Shown: piece by piece, positions 17,882 to 26,742 of the stretch
Layout of the letters: every line of letters begins with the position of its first letter
Position numbering within the stretch: position 1 is the stretch's first letter
Assembly: GCA_021151585.1 (NCBI GenBank)
Contig: JAGKWX010000002.1
Coordinates: 62,001 to 126,000, forward strand
Source of the DNA: Alphaproteobacteria bacterium
GTDB taxonomy: Bacteria; Pseudomonadota; Gammaproteobacteria; JAGOUN01
Length of the DNA stretch: 64,000 nucleotides
Direction: 5' to 3'
The notes under the pieces: model-generated
Seen by the model: the letters and a program-made list of their open reading frames with translations, nothing else
Databases searched by the model: none
Told to the model about the DNA's origin: nothing
Position numbers and translations under genes: made by a program

Positions 17882-17940
17882 ATCTATCTCCACGATAATC
17901 TCAAAGATGCTAATCCTCGCCGGCATGAAACATACCATTG

Positions 17941-20334
17941 TTAATTCTCATCCCCCTGCGCTTGTTTTTCAACCATCGCTGTTAAGCGCTCTGTAATATC
18001 CACTAACTCTGGAACCGATAAACGTACCATAATCGCTGGCGGATACTGAGTCGCTGCTTCCATGCCGTTAGCCACTTCCAAAGCAATATTATGTGCCTGA
18101 TTAGCTTTTCGCCCCATCAAACGCTCAATTAATTCAATTTTTTCTCTGACCTGCGACTTCACCAGCAAAGACTTACAAAACTGATCGTATCGTTCACCAG
18201 AGAAGTAGGAGCGCACATTATCTGTTACTTTGACTCTGACAAATATATTTAAGCTCTCAGAAATTTCATCAACCTCTGGGATACTAACACTCGCCTCATC
18301 CATGCCTGGTGACGTGGTAGCAGACTCAGCACGAGGAGGATCGAAGCCATCACAACATGCAAAAAAAGCCGCCACGCTACGCTCAACACCATTTTTTTTC
18401 TTCTGCGCTTCAGAAGAAAATACCTTAACCAGCGCTGAAATCGTATCAGAAGATTCGATAGGCTGATCAAAAATAACTGGCTTATCTAATAGCTGTGTAA
18501 ATTTAATTAATTGCTTTTCTTGCCTCACCAATTCCTTAAGATTTGGCTTATCAACTTTTAAGAAATGATTTAGACGCATTCTGTCAGCAATTTTTGGATT
18601 GGCGAAAAATGCTCGCGCACGCACAATTTCAGATTTAAAAAACACATGCATCTCACCAACATCTTGATCTTTCAAATCTAAAAGATGAATACGAGCACGC
18701 TTTTCAGCTGAAGCACTTTTGGTATCTAAATAATTATTCATCATACTTTGTGAATCCGTCTGAAAATGATCCACTTTAGTTACATAAATTTCACCAGCAG
18801 TTTTATTAAAGAAATCCCACGTTTCCGTTGGATCTTCTAACTTCATACAAATCTTGATATTAGTATTTGCACCAATTGACGCCGCTTCTTCTTTTGATGC
18901 TTTTTGAAACGCAGGCAAATCTTGCCCAGCAAAAATTGTCGAAAATCCAAGTGATCGCGCTTGCGCAGGTACAACCGCAAAACCTTTTACAGCATAATAG
19001 CCATACTCATCGAGAATACACATATACGGAGTTGGAGCATTAGTCGGTTTTCTCTGAATAACATCTTGAAAACGACCCTCGACACTATCTCCCAAACCCG
19101 AGGCCATCATTGCACGCAAGGTGGCAATAATAATTTTACCTAAATTTGATAATTCATCTGGAGATTTTTCTAGTGCAGGCAATAGCACAACAAGAATACG
19201 TCGATTCAAAACTACGTCAGCCATGTCTACTTCAGGAACATTGGTACGAATAATATGACTATAGGTATCCGCCAATGAACCAAATGTTCTAGTCAGCTGC
19301 ATAGTGATAAAGCCATGTTGCTCTAGCACTTGAGATACTTGTTTGCCTTTATTTTTCGGTGTAAATCCTGGCAAATTTAGTAGGTAATTATAAATCGGAT
19401 CCATAACTAATGGCGGGGCATCTGCTATAGAAAAAGGCTCTTGACCATCGACCGGGAATTGCCTATCTAAACAAATTTGCTCAAGCTTAGGTAAATGAAA
19501 ATAATTACGAATTGAATTCGCATCTAGCAATAATTTTCCTTGGTCACGAACATATACCAATAATTTCATCAACGCTTCAACGAAGTTAATTGCTCGGTTT
19601 TTCCACATATCTCCATCTGGAGAACCTGATTGACTTTCCCCCATTAAGCTAACAACCAACTGGATTAACATACTGGATGAACCACTAGAAAATGGATTCA
19701 TTGTGTTTGATAACTTGGTTTCTTGAGCGCCAATAATATCACGCGCACCCGTCATAAAATTAATTAGCAAAATATCATCTTCGCGCCCCATACTGCGACA
19801 CATAGAGAAAATCTTTGCATACAGGGAATTATCACCTTTACCATCGACATAAATAAAACCACTACCTTGCATTAACGCATTAAAAGCAAACGACACTAAA
19901 GCTTCTGTCTTACCGCTACCCGTTGATCCAAAAATCAACATATGTGTCCGCATATCATCGTTATTAAACCAAAGTTCATCGTTATTTGATTTGGAATTAC
20001 CAAGAAAACAAATACCACGCGCCACATTAGGCTGCATGCCACCACCAGGTTTCATATCATTATAATCTAATGCTTTTGAACGAATTGGCATACGAAAAGG
20101 CAACGATGCACGTTTAGCCACATACAAACAGTAACAAGACAGAATAAAGCCGAGCAACAAGACGATGTCAGCAATAGCAGGAAATACACCAGCAAGCGTT
20201 GCAAGCACAATAAAAACAATAGAACTTTGTGAGGGCTGTTTTAAAAAATCCCTAATTTTCGTACCAAGCGTACGCGTATCCCGCAGGAGTTGCGATGCAT
20301 CTTGTTCTTGATTTTTTTCTAACCCTCTAATCAT
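17941..20334 (-). CDS. icmO: IcmO/DotL, type IV coupling ATPase
   Basis: The type IV coupling protein of Dot/Icm, which with IcmP, IcmS, IcmW and DotN recruits effectors at the inner membrane. 797 residues. There are two transmembrane helices near residues 38-75, then the ATPase domain with Walker A GSTGSGKT at 136-143 and Walker B YMCILDEY at 437-444. A long C-terminal tail follows (about residue 590 on), which in Legionella binds DotN, IcmS/IcmW and LvgA. Its start shares a base with the icmP stop. Both nucleotide-binding motifs are intact. Confidence 0.96.
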   Translation of the reverse strand: MIRGLEKNQEQDASQLLRDTRTLGTKIRDFLKQPSQSSIVFIVLATLAGVFPAIADIVLLLGFILSCYCLYVAKRASLPFRMPIRSKALDYNDMKPGGGMQPNVARGICFLGNSKSNNDELWFNNDDMRTHMLIFGSTGSGKTEALVSFAFNALMQGSGFIYVDGKGDNSLYAKIFSMCRSMGREDDILLINFMTGARDIIGAQETKLSNTMNPFSSGSSSMLIQLVVSLMGESQSGSPDGDMWKNRAINFVEALMKLLVYVRDQGKLLLDANSIRNYFHLPKLEQICLDRQFPVDGQEPFSIADAPPLVMDPIYNYLLNLPGFTPKNKGKQVSQVLEQHGFITMQLTRTFGSLADTYSHIIRTNVPEVDMADVVLNRRILVVLLPALEKSPDELSNLGKIIIATLRAMMASGLGDSVEGRFQDVIQRKPTNAPTPYMCILDEYGYYAVKGFAVVPAQARSLGFSTIFAGQDLPAFQKASKEEAASIGANTNIKICMKLEDPTETWDFFNKTAGEIYVTKVDHFQTDSQSMMNNYLDTKSASAEKRARIHLLDLKDQDVGEMHVFFKSEIVRARAFFANPKIADRMRLNHFLKVDKPNLKELVRQEKQLIKFTQLLDKPVIFDQPIESSDTISALVKVFSSEAQKKKNGVERSVAAFFACCDGFDPPRAESATTSPGMDEASVSIPEVDEISESLNIFVRVKVTDNVRSYFSGERYDQFCKSLLVKSQVREKIELIERLMGRKANQAHNIALEVANGMEAATQYPPAIMVRLSVPELVDITERLTAMVEKQAQGDEN

Positions 20335-21467
20335 TATCTCATCTCATCTTCGTCGCGGTGGTAAGTAATTTCGGTCAATGCAGACTCTAACGCTAACGTG
20401 GCTGTTTCTACCATGGGCAACACTGATTTCCGACCTAATTCTTTTTCAGCCAACCAATGCGCAAAGACACCCGCCGATTCACAAACCGGTGTTCGACGAC
20501 CAATACAATTCAAGACAAACCATGCTTTTCTATCGACCGGTTTCAACCACAAAAAATCTGAACTACTCAATACGCCATCATAACGCGCCAATTCCAACAT
20601 CGAGGCCATGACAGTCAGTTCATACGCATGAGACTCAATCACCATGTTCACGCTTTTTTTGTTAAGATATTTGCGACATAGTGCCAATGGATGTTCGCAA
20701 TGAGTCGTATTTTTCACCGGATCAAAATTATTCGATAATTCTGCCAACACGGCGTAAGCGAGATCGCGATCACCATGTGCTTTTGCAGCGAACACCCCAA
20801 ATAAAGCCTGCAAATAAGGAGGCAGCGCTTCACAACCACGCCACAATCTACCTAGCTGCAGAGTAAATAAGGCCATTGCCTTACCTTTATCTAATCTTGC
20901 GACTATACGTTTATGCCTTAATAATTCATCTTCGAGCGGCATAACCTCTTCTTCAATAATGAGTTGCTTTTGTTTAGCAAAATCCATTGGTGTCAATGAC
21001 ATCGCCCAGGGGCCTTTACGAATATCGACATTAATTAAATCAAGCGTTGTGACCGGTTTAATTTGCGGCCAGATATCTTGTTGTGCTGTTGCCAAATCTT
21101 TCATATTGTAAGAACGACGATAGCCAGTCGCAGAAGCACTTTTATAAATCATTATCGCTAACAACAACAAGATAACTATGCAAGGAATAGCAATATACTT
21201 ACCCACACTAGATGCGATATATTGTGCCTGTACAAATGTCACGCTAACAGGTGCAACAGTTGAAGCATAACGGTTAACTAAGTCTAGCTTAGAAGTAAAT
21301 AAGCCTATAACGGACATTTCTAGGACTTTAAACTTCAAAAAGACCAGCATAATGTACGCATGCAAGAAATACCAAATAATGCCGCCAACAATGCACAGCG
21401 TCAACATGATCCATAAAGGACCGAGTGAATTATCCGGCTGTTGGCCGCCGCCGCCTCCTGGTGCCAT
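20334..21467 (-). CDS. icmP: IcmP/DotM, coupling-complex membrane protein
   Basis: An inner-membrane partner of IcmO/DotL that in Legionella binds Glu-rich effector signals. 377 residues. A Gly-rich N-terminus (MAPGGGGGQQ), two to three transmembrane helices (about residues 15-35, 90-110) and a cytoplasmic C-domain from about 130 on (SYNMKDLATAQQDIWPQIKPV). The order P-O-N is the same as in Legionella and Coxiella, but the usual neighbours icmQ and icmM are not adjacent here. The upstream side is a 181-bp gap and then dksA. Confidence 0.93.
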   Translation of the reverse strand: MAPGGGGGQQPDNSLGPLWIMLTLCIVGGIIWYFLHAYIMLVFLKFKVLEMSVIGLFTSKLDLVNRYASTVAPVSVTFVQAQYIASSVGKYIAIPCIVILLLLAIMIYKSASATGYRRSYNMKDLATAQQDIWPQIKPVTTLDLINVDIRKGPWAMSLTPMDFAKQKQLIIEEEVMPLEDELLRHKRIVARLDKGKAMALFTLQLGRLWRGCEALPPYLQALFGVFAAKAHGDRDLAYAVLAELSNNFDPVKNTTHCEHPLALCRKYLNKKSVNMVIESHAYELTVMASMLELARYDGVLSSSDFLWLKPVDRKAWFVLNCIGRRTPVCESAGVFAHWLAEKELGRKSVLPMVETATLALESALTEITYHRDEDEMR

Positions 21468-21561
21468 AGAAACATCACTCTATTTATTCATCGTGGATTT
21501 ATGGTGCCATAAATGAGGGGGAATTGACAATTATCTTTATTCCAAACTCAGCGTTCCAAGG

Positions 21562-21581
21562 GGGCGACCATCGGATCGCCC
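21562..21581. terminator. GC-rich stem-loop between dksA and icmP
   Basis: GGGCGA at 21562-21567 pairs with TCGCCC at 21576-21581. It lies about 68 bp beyond the dksA stop and upstream of icmP on the same strand. There is no T-run after it on the minus strand. It could limit read-through from dksA or act as a leader structure of icmPON. Confidence 0.35.
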
Positions 21582-21590
21582 GCTATTAAC

Positions 21591-21632
21591 CTGAATTCAG
21601 ACCTGATAACCTGCTATATTCGCTGAATTCAG
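21591..21632. repeat. Two copies of the palindrome CTGAATTCAG
   Basis: The perfect 10-bp palindrome CTGAATTCAG occurs at 21591-21600 and again at 21623-21632, 32 bp apart (three helical turns), within the 181-bp gap between dksA and icmP. Spaced palindromes are a common operator layout. No known binding site is recognised. Confidence 0.5.
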
Positions 21633-21648
21633 TCAATTTAACATTAAA

Positions 21649-22512
21649 TTATTGCCCGCCAGCCTGCTTTTGTCGCATTTCAGCCAACGTTTTACAATCA
21701 ATACATAATGTCGCTGTAGGGCGCGCCTCTAAGCGTCGAATCCCAATATCCACGCCACATTCTTCGCAATAACCATATTCGCCATCACGTAATCGTTTCA
21801 ACGCCTCGTCAATATCAGCAACTAAATCTGCTTCACGATCTCGCGCTTTCAGTTCTAGGTTAAATTCTTCTTCTTGTGTCGCACGGTCATTCAAATCAGC
21901 AAAATGTTTAGGCTCATCCTTAAGGTGCGAGACAGCTGTGTCAATTTTAGACGATAAAGTGGCGCGCCATACGTGCAACAATTCTTTAAAATAGGCTTGC
22001 TGAGTCTCACTCATATAATCTTCTTCTGTAGAAATAATGTAAGGTTTCAAACCGAGCGACTCCGCATGCCCAACACTAGTTCGCGACTTGGTTGGCGCTG
22101 AAGCGAACGCATGCTCGGCCACAGCGTGAGCTGATGACTCTGCATCCGGTATCACTGAGCTTGTTTTTTCTGACGCTGTACCCTGAAACTCGCTAGACAC
22201 AACAGAAATTGACTTAAGATTATCAGCATCTTGGTTAACAAAAGGTTTGGTTAATACTGTTTTTTTAGAAGACTTGCTACTGACTTTCTCTGGCGCGACT
22301 GTCGCACGAGATTGATCAGCCGTAGTAATCGACTTAGAGCTTGTTTTTGCTGAATTTTTAACCATATTTTCTGGCCCGGCGTTAGATACCGTCGATTGCA
22401 CTAGCACTCTAGCTTTAGGAGACGCTGCCACAGCAGGTTTCGCCGTTTTTTTATCGCCTGCTTTTGTTATGACTTTGCTCGTTTTAACAACTGCTTTTGC
22501 TGTATTCGGCAT
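21649..22512 (-). CDS. dksA: DksA-type RNA polymerase factor with long N-terminal extension
   Basis: Binds the RNA polymerase secondary channel and works with ppGpp in the stringent response. The C-terminal half (about 163-287) is a canonical DksA: coiled coil with tip residues D206-x2-D209-R-A211, and a zinc finger with C249, C252, C270 and C273. The first 160 residues are extra, rich in Lys, Ser, Thr and Ala and without predicted fold (AVVKTSKVITKAGDKKTAKP). E. coli DksA is only 151 residues. The extension is in frame, with no internal start that stands out, so it looks genuine. It may act as a flexible nucleic-acid-binding or polymerase-tethering tail (inference). Confidence 0.92.
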   Translation of the reverse strand: MPNTAKAVVKTSKVITKAGDKKTAKPAVAASPKARVLVQSTVSNAGPENMVKNSAKTSSKSITTADQSRATVAPEKVSSKSSKKTVLTKPFVNQDADNLKSISVVSSEFQGTASEKTSSVIPDAESSAHAVAEHAFASAPTKSRTSVGHAESLGLKPYIISTEEDYMSETQQAYFKELLHVWRATLSSKIDTAVSHLKDEPKHFADLNDRATQEEEFNLELKARDREADLVADIDEALKRLRDGEYGYCEECGVDIGIRRLEARPTATLCIDCKTLAEMRQKQAGGQ

Positions 22513-22594
22513 AATGTATTCCTAAGGTAAAAAAGTTGGCACCCTCTATAGCAGACTTTTGCTATAAAAACAAATTCTATACGCATATATTTTA

Positions 22595-22603
22595 TGCTAA
22601 TAT
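22595..22603 (+). promoter_or_regulatory. Candidate extended -10 promoter of the OMP gene
   Basis: TG at 22595-22596, one base, then TAATAT at 22598-22603 form an extended -10 element 31 bp upstream of the OMP start codon. The matching -35 (TTCTAT at 17 bp) is poor, which is usual for extended -10 promoters. The start codon has a good AGGAAGGA ribosome site. Confidence 0.4.
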
Positions 22604-22633
22604 GATAAAAATAGCGATTTAGAGGAAGGAAAC

Positions 22634-23227
22634 ATGTTTAAAATACGCGCTCAAGTCTTATGTTCATTGTTATTTTTGACCTCATCATTAGCTCTGGCCT
22701 CATCAGAGGAAGGCTTTTATCTCGGTGTTAACGCAATTGATGGTCAGATTGATATCAACAACGTTACCGTTAATGGAACAAGCTACACTCCTGAAAACAA
22801 TAATTCCTTTGGCGGCGGATTGAGCTATGGTTTTAATGTATCAAAAAATGTTGCTTTAGATGGCGCTTTTGATGGCTTTAATGTAGTAGATTTCAACGGC
22901 ACTAATGCCCCAAATCAACAATACTGGTTCAGCTATTTAGCCGTTAAGCCTATGGTGGATTTTTGGAAATTTAATGCCTTTTTTAGCGTTGGCGCTGCTT
23001 ACGTGCACGTATCTCAGAATAATTCAGGCAATACTGAAGACACAACAAATTCAATGGTCAGACCTTATGGTAGCGTTGGACTCGGATTTAATTTCAGCCC
23101 AAGCACAGAATTAGCTCTTTCTATCAACCGCATTCAAGATACTAACACTCCGATCACATTCGGCATGCTAACGTTGACTTATCATTTTGTTACACACTAT
23201 GAAGATTCAGGTTTTTTGGCTGATTGA
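22634..23227 (+). CDS. Small outer-membrane beta-barrel protein
   Basis: 197 residues with a signal peptide (cleavage after LALA near residue 23) and alternating polar/aromatic strands. The pattern EEGFYLGVNAI at the N-terminus, YSFGFNV-type central strands and a C-terminus rich in aromatic strands (FGMLTLTYHFVTHY) matches eight-stranded OmpA/OmpX/opacity-type barrels. A strong Shine-Dalgarno site (aggaagga) precedes the ATG. The protein ends with a short soluble tail after the last strand. The specific function is unknown. Confidence 0.75.
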   Translation: MFKIRAQVLCSLLFLTSSLALASSEEGFYLGVNAIDGQIDINNVTVNGTSYTPENNNSFGGGLSYGFNVSKNVALDGAFDGFNVVDFNGTNAPNQQYWFSYLAVKPMVDFWKFNAFFSVGAAYVHVSQNNSGNTEDTTNSMVRPYGSVGLGFNFSPSTELALSINRIQDTNTPITFGMLTLTYHFVTHYEDSGFLAD

Positions 23228-23262
23228 TAAAACATTAAATCTAGCGCATAGAAGCTGATGCC

Positions 23263-23294
23263 CCTGCATAAACTCAAATCTGAGTTTATGCAGG
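23263..23294. terminator. Perfect 14-bp stem-loop between convergent genes
   Basis: CCTGCATAAACTCA at 23263-23276 is the exact reverse complement of 23281-23294, with the 4-nt loop AATC. It lies between the convergent OMP gene (stop 23227) and prmC (stop 23337), and so probably ends transcription from both sides. There is no long T-run on either side, so the stem itself is the main evidence. Confidence 0.65.
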
Positions 23295-23336
23295 GTAAGT
23301 GTGGTCGAAGTTAAGCCATAATACGCCATATTAGCC

Positions 23337-24200
23337 TTATATAAAACTTGCGCGCGTCACCCTATCCAAGCCTTGTAAATCTTGAACAGTCTCAATAGAT
23401 GCATAATTATAAGACTCAAACAAGGCTTTGAGACTGCCTCCTTGTGCACAACCATGCTCTATCAACAAATACCCACCTGATTTTAAATAATCACGCGCAT
23501 CAGCAATGATTTTTTCAATATCAGCCAAGCCGTTATTGTCTGCAACTAAAGCACTACGTGGTTCATAACGAATTTCCTCATAAATTAAATGAGGGTCCTG
23601 TTTATCAAGATAAGGCGGGTTACTAACAATAATATCAAACTTACCATGGACATTTGACAGCCAATCGCTGTGCACAAACGTCACATTATGAATAGAATTT
23701 TTTTCAGCATTACTTTGAGCAACACGCAATGCTTGCAAAGAAATATCAGTAGCCGTTATATGCCAATGTGGATGTTCTTTCGCTAGCGCCAATGCTATAG
23801 CGCCCGAACCCGTGCCAAGATCAAGGCAGCGCACCAACTCTAAACGTGTAGCCAGAGCAGACGAAAAATATTCGCCTCTGCAAAGAGATAAAATCAACTC
23901 TACTAACAACTCCGTTTCTGGCCGCGGGATCAATGTGTGTTCATTTACCTGAAGTTGCAAGTTCCAAAATTCTTTTTGGCCTAACAAATAAGCAATAGGA
24001 ATTTGTTGTTGCCGTTTTGCAATCAATCTTTGCCATTGTTGATGCTGGGTCTGTGTTAACACTAAGTCATGATGTGAAAATAAATAAGTACGATCTTGTT
24101 GCAAAACATGACACAACAACAACTCCGCATCTAAATGCGGGGTTGTCGAATTATTTCTCAATACAAACGTTGCTTGATTAAGAAGGTTTTTTATGCTCAT
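23337..24200 (-). CDS. prmC: PrmC/HemK release-factor glutamine methyltransferase
   Basis: An SAM-dependent methylase that modifies the Gln of the GGQ loop in RF1 and RF2. The SAM motif I is LDLGTGSGAIALALA, and the catalytic NPPY appears in VSNPPYLDKQD. The frame is open from 24239, but M at 24200 (MSIKNLLNQA) fits the family N-terminus; 24209 is also possible. It lies downstream of its substrate gene prfA on the same strand with a 182-bp gap, so it may have a promoter of its own. Confidence 0.93.
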   Translation of the reverse strand: MSIKNLLNQATFVLRNNSTTPHLDAELLLCHVLQQDRTYLFSHHDLVLTQTQHQQWQRLIAKRQQQIPIAYLLGQKEFWNLQLQVNEHTLIPRPETELLVELILSLCRGEYFSSALATRLELVRCLDLGTGSGAIALALAKEHPHWHITATDISLQALRVAQSNAEKNSIHNVTFVHSDWLSNVHGKFDIIVSNPPYLDKQDPHLIYEEIRYEPRSALVADNNGLADIEKIIADARDYLKSGGYLLIEHGCAQGGSLKALFESYNYASIETVQDLQGLDRVTRASFI

Positions 24201-24382
24201 TTCTTTCATCGTAAATTCCACAGTTAACACCTGCCACACAAGCTTAACGCAGTGAATCTAGGCTTATAAAAAAATGCATAAGAAAGTCATGCAAGAACCC
24301 ATTACCGACATCTCTTGTTATTCCTGATCACTTTATTTTGGATATGTTATAAAGCAACTCTATGCGCAAAGATTGCCTTATG

Positions 24383-25474
24383 TTATCGCTGCTCATCCGC
24401 TAGCGCCGCTAGCAAGTCGGCTTGATGCTCACGCACCAAAGGATCAATAACCTCGCCAAGATTACCTTCCATAATAGTACTTAATTTATATAAGGTTAAA
24501 TTAATACGATGATCAGTAAGACGACCTTGAGGGAAATTGTATGTGCGAATGCGCTCTGAACGATCACCGCTGCCCACTAAATTGCGCCGCGTATCTGAAA
24601 TTTCTTTTTTTTGCTTTTCCTGCTCAACGAGCATAATTTTTGATTGCAACATCGCCATCGCTTTAGCACGATTTTTATGTTGTGAGCGCTCATCCTGACA
24701 CTCAACGACTATGCCCGTTGGAATGTGAGTAATACGAATAGCGGAATCTGTAGTATTCACGTGCTGGCCGCCCGCACCTGAAGAACGATAAGTATCTACT
24801 TTTAAATCGGCAGGATTAATATTGATTTCATCTAGTTCTTCCGCCTCAGGCATCACCGCAACCGTACAAGCAGACGTATGAATCCGACCTTGCGATTCTG
24901 TTTCAGGGACGCGCTGCACACGATGGCCACCAGATTCAAATTTTAATTTAGAATAAACATCATCACCACTAATACGCAATACAATTTCTTTATATCCACC
25001 ATGCTCACCAGGACTGGAATTGACGATTTCTGCTCGCCAACCCATACACTCCGTATAACGAATATACATACGACTTAAATCACCCGCAAAAATTGCCGCC
25101 TCATCACCCCCAGTGCCGGCCCGAACTTCTAAATAAATATTACGCCTATCATTAGGATCACGCGGCAATAATAACAACTGTAATTCTTCACCCAATTGCT
25201 CTTTACGTTTTTTAGCTTCCGGAAGCTCGACTTCAGCCATTTCTTTTAATTCAGGATCACTCTCAAGCAACATTTCTTCTAACCCAGCAATATCATCATC
25301 ACAACGCTGATACTGCCTATAAACATCGACTAAGGGCTGTAACTGTGAATATTCTTTTGAAAAATCACGAAATTTGTTTTGATCACCAACAACTTCTGCA
25401 GTACTCAAAAGATGACCGAGCTCTTCGTGACGCTCAAGCAAATGATCTAGTTTTTTTTGTAAAGATTCTCTCAT
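24383..25474 (-). CDS. prfA: Peptide chain release factor 1
   Basis: Recognises UAA and UAG stops. 363 residues. It contains the PxT codon-reading motif as PET at 190-192 (VPETESQGRIHTSA) and the catalytic GGQ at 235-237 (SSGAGGQHVN). The start codon overlaps the hemA stop by one base (TAATG), so the genes are translationally coupled. This hemA-prfA-prmC order is standard in gammaproteobacteria. Confidence 0.97.
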   Translation of the reverse strand: MRESLQKKLDHLLERHEELGHLLSTAEVVGDQNKFRDFSKEYSQLQPLVDVYRQYQRCDDDIAGLEEMLLESDPELKEMAEVELPEAKKRKEQLGEELQLLLLPRDPNDRRNIYLEVRAGTGGDEAAIFAGDLSRMYIRYTECMGWRAEIVNSSPGEHGGYKEIVLRISGDDVYSKLKFESGGHRVQRVPETESQGRIHTSACTVAVMPEAEELDEININPADLKVDTYRSSGAGGQHVNTTDSAIRITHIPTGIVVECQDERSQHKNRAKAMAMLQSKIMLVEQEKQKKEISDTRRNLVGSGDRSERIRTYNFPQGRLTDHRINLTLYKLSTIMEGNLGEVIDPLVREHQADLLAALADEQR

Positions 25475-26709
25475 TATTTTTCGCTTCCTTGAATGCCAAA
25501 AATTTCTGTAGCCGACTCAAGAAGATCATCACGGCCCTCGATACTAGCACGGCGTAATTGAGAACTTGGCAAATGCATAATTTTATTTAAAAGATTTTGT
25601 GAAAATTGCCTCAAATCCTCTTGCGTTAAATTATCTTTGGAAAAGCTTTCCAAAACACCATTGCAATATGATTGCATAGTAGCTCGATACTGTTTGATAA
25701 TCTCGTCAGAATTAATAGATCGCATAGACAATATACACTCTCGCGCCGCCTCCTCTATCAATTTTTCTGCCTGCGTCGCTGCATGTGCGCGCATATTGAC
25801 ATGATCTTGAATAATATTCTTCAATTGATCAAGTTGACACAAAGTAATATAAGCATTCGACACTACCTCCGGGGCAATATCACGCGGCACAGCTAAGTCA
25901 ATCATTAACGTCGGCTTAGTAACATGGCGAACATGATTTTCAGAAATCACTGCCGTTTTACTGGCAGTAGCGCTAATCACCAGATCAATGTGACATAAAC
26001 AGTCTGATAACTGTGAAAAATCCACCGCAATACCACGCACGTCTTGTGCAACGCGTTGAGCATTATGCAAATGCCGACTCATAATATAGATAGGATGAGA
26101 TGTTAGTGATTGCGCATGCTTTGCGGCAATGCGCCCAACGCTACCAACACCAATCACTAAAATACGCGGCGCGTTTGCTTGCTGCCACCATTGTGATGCA
26201 TACATCACTGCTGTCGACGCAACTGATACTGGACACGCCCCAATTTTGGTACTTGAACGAATTTGTTTAGCCACATGAAACGTTTGTCGAAACAAGCGAC
26301 TTAAATGCAAGCCAACCGTTTTATGTAAACACGCTAAAGAAAAAGCAGATTTTACCTGACCTAAAATTTCTGGCTCGCCCAATATTAAGGAATCCAAGCC
26401 ACAAGCTACTCGCATTAAATGCTCGACCGCCGCAACATCATGCATAATATATGCATGTTGCATAAAATCATTAAAGCAAATATGTGAATCGCTCCTAGAG
26501 GACAACCACTGTTTGATCGAATCATCAGATAAGCTATAAGCATAAACCTCAGTGCGATTACACGTTGAGAGAATCACGGCTTCTTCTATGTCGGGATGGC
26601 TGTGTAAAGATGACAATAACATCTCTACTTCCTCACGAGAAAGAGCAAATTTTTCCCGAGACTCAATAGAGGTCGTTTTGTGATTTAAGCCGATGGCGAT
26701 GATGTTCAT
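25474..26709 (-). CDS. hemA: Glutamyl-tRNA reductase
   Basis: The first committed step of C5-pathway haem synthesis: reduces Glu-tRNA(Glu) to glutamate-1-semialdehyde. 411 residues. The active Cys is C50 in STCNRTEVYAY, followed by the NADPH-binding Rossmann motif VIGVGSVG and a C-terminal dimerisation helix region. The N-terminus (MNIIAIGLNHKTTSIESREK) is typical. Here the gene lies directly behind lolB on the same strand (33-bp gap), while in many gammaproteobacteria the two are divergent. Confidence 0.97.
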   Translation of the reverse strand: MNIIAIGLNHKTTSIESREKFALSREEVEMLLSSLHSHPDIEEAVILSTCNRTEVYAYSLSDDSIKQWLSSRSDSHICFNDFMQHAYIMHDVAAVEHLMRVACGLDSLILGEPEILGQVKSAFSLACLHKTVGLHLSRLFRQTFHVAKQIRSSTKIGACPVSVASTAVMYASQWWQQANAPRILVIGVGSVGRIAAKHAQSLTSHPIYIMSRHLHNAQRVAQDVRGIAVDFSQLSDCLCHIDLVISATASKTAVISENHVRHVTKPTLMIDLAVPRDIAPEVVSNAYITLCQLDQLKNIIQDHVNMRAHAATQAEKLIEEAARECILSMRSINSDEIIKQYRATMQSYCNGVLESFSKDNLTQEDLRQFSQNLLNKIMHLPSSQLRRASIEGRDDLLESATEIFGIQGSEK

Positions 26710-26742
26710 ATACAGGCAAAAACATTATTTATGTTAGCAATT

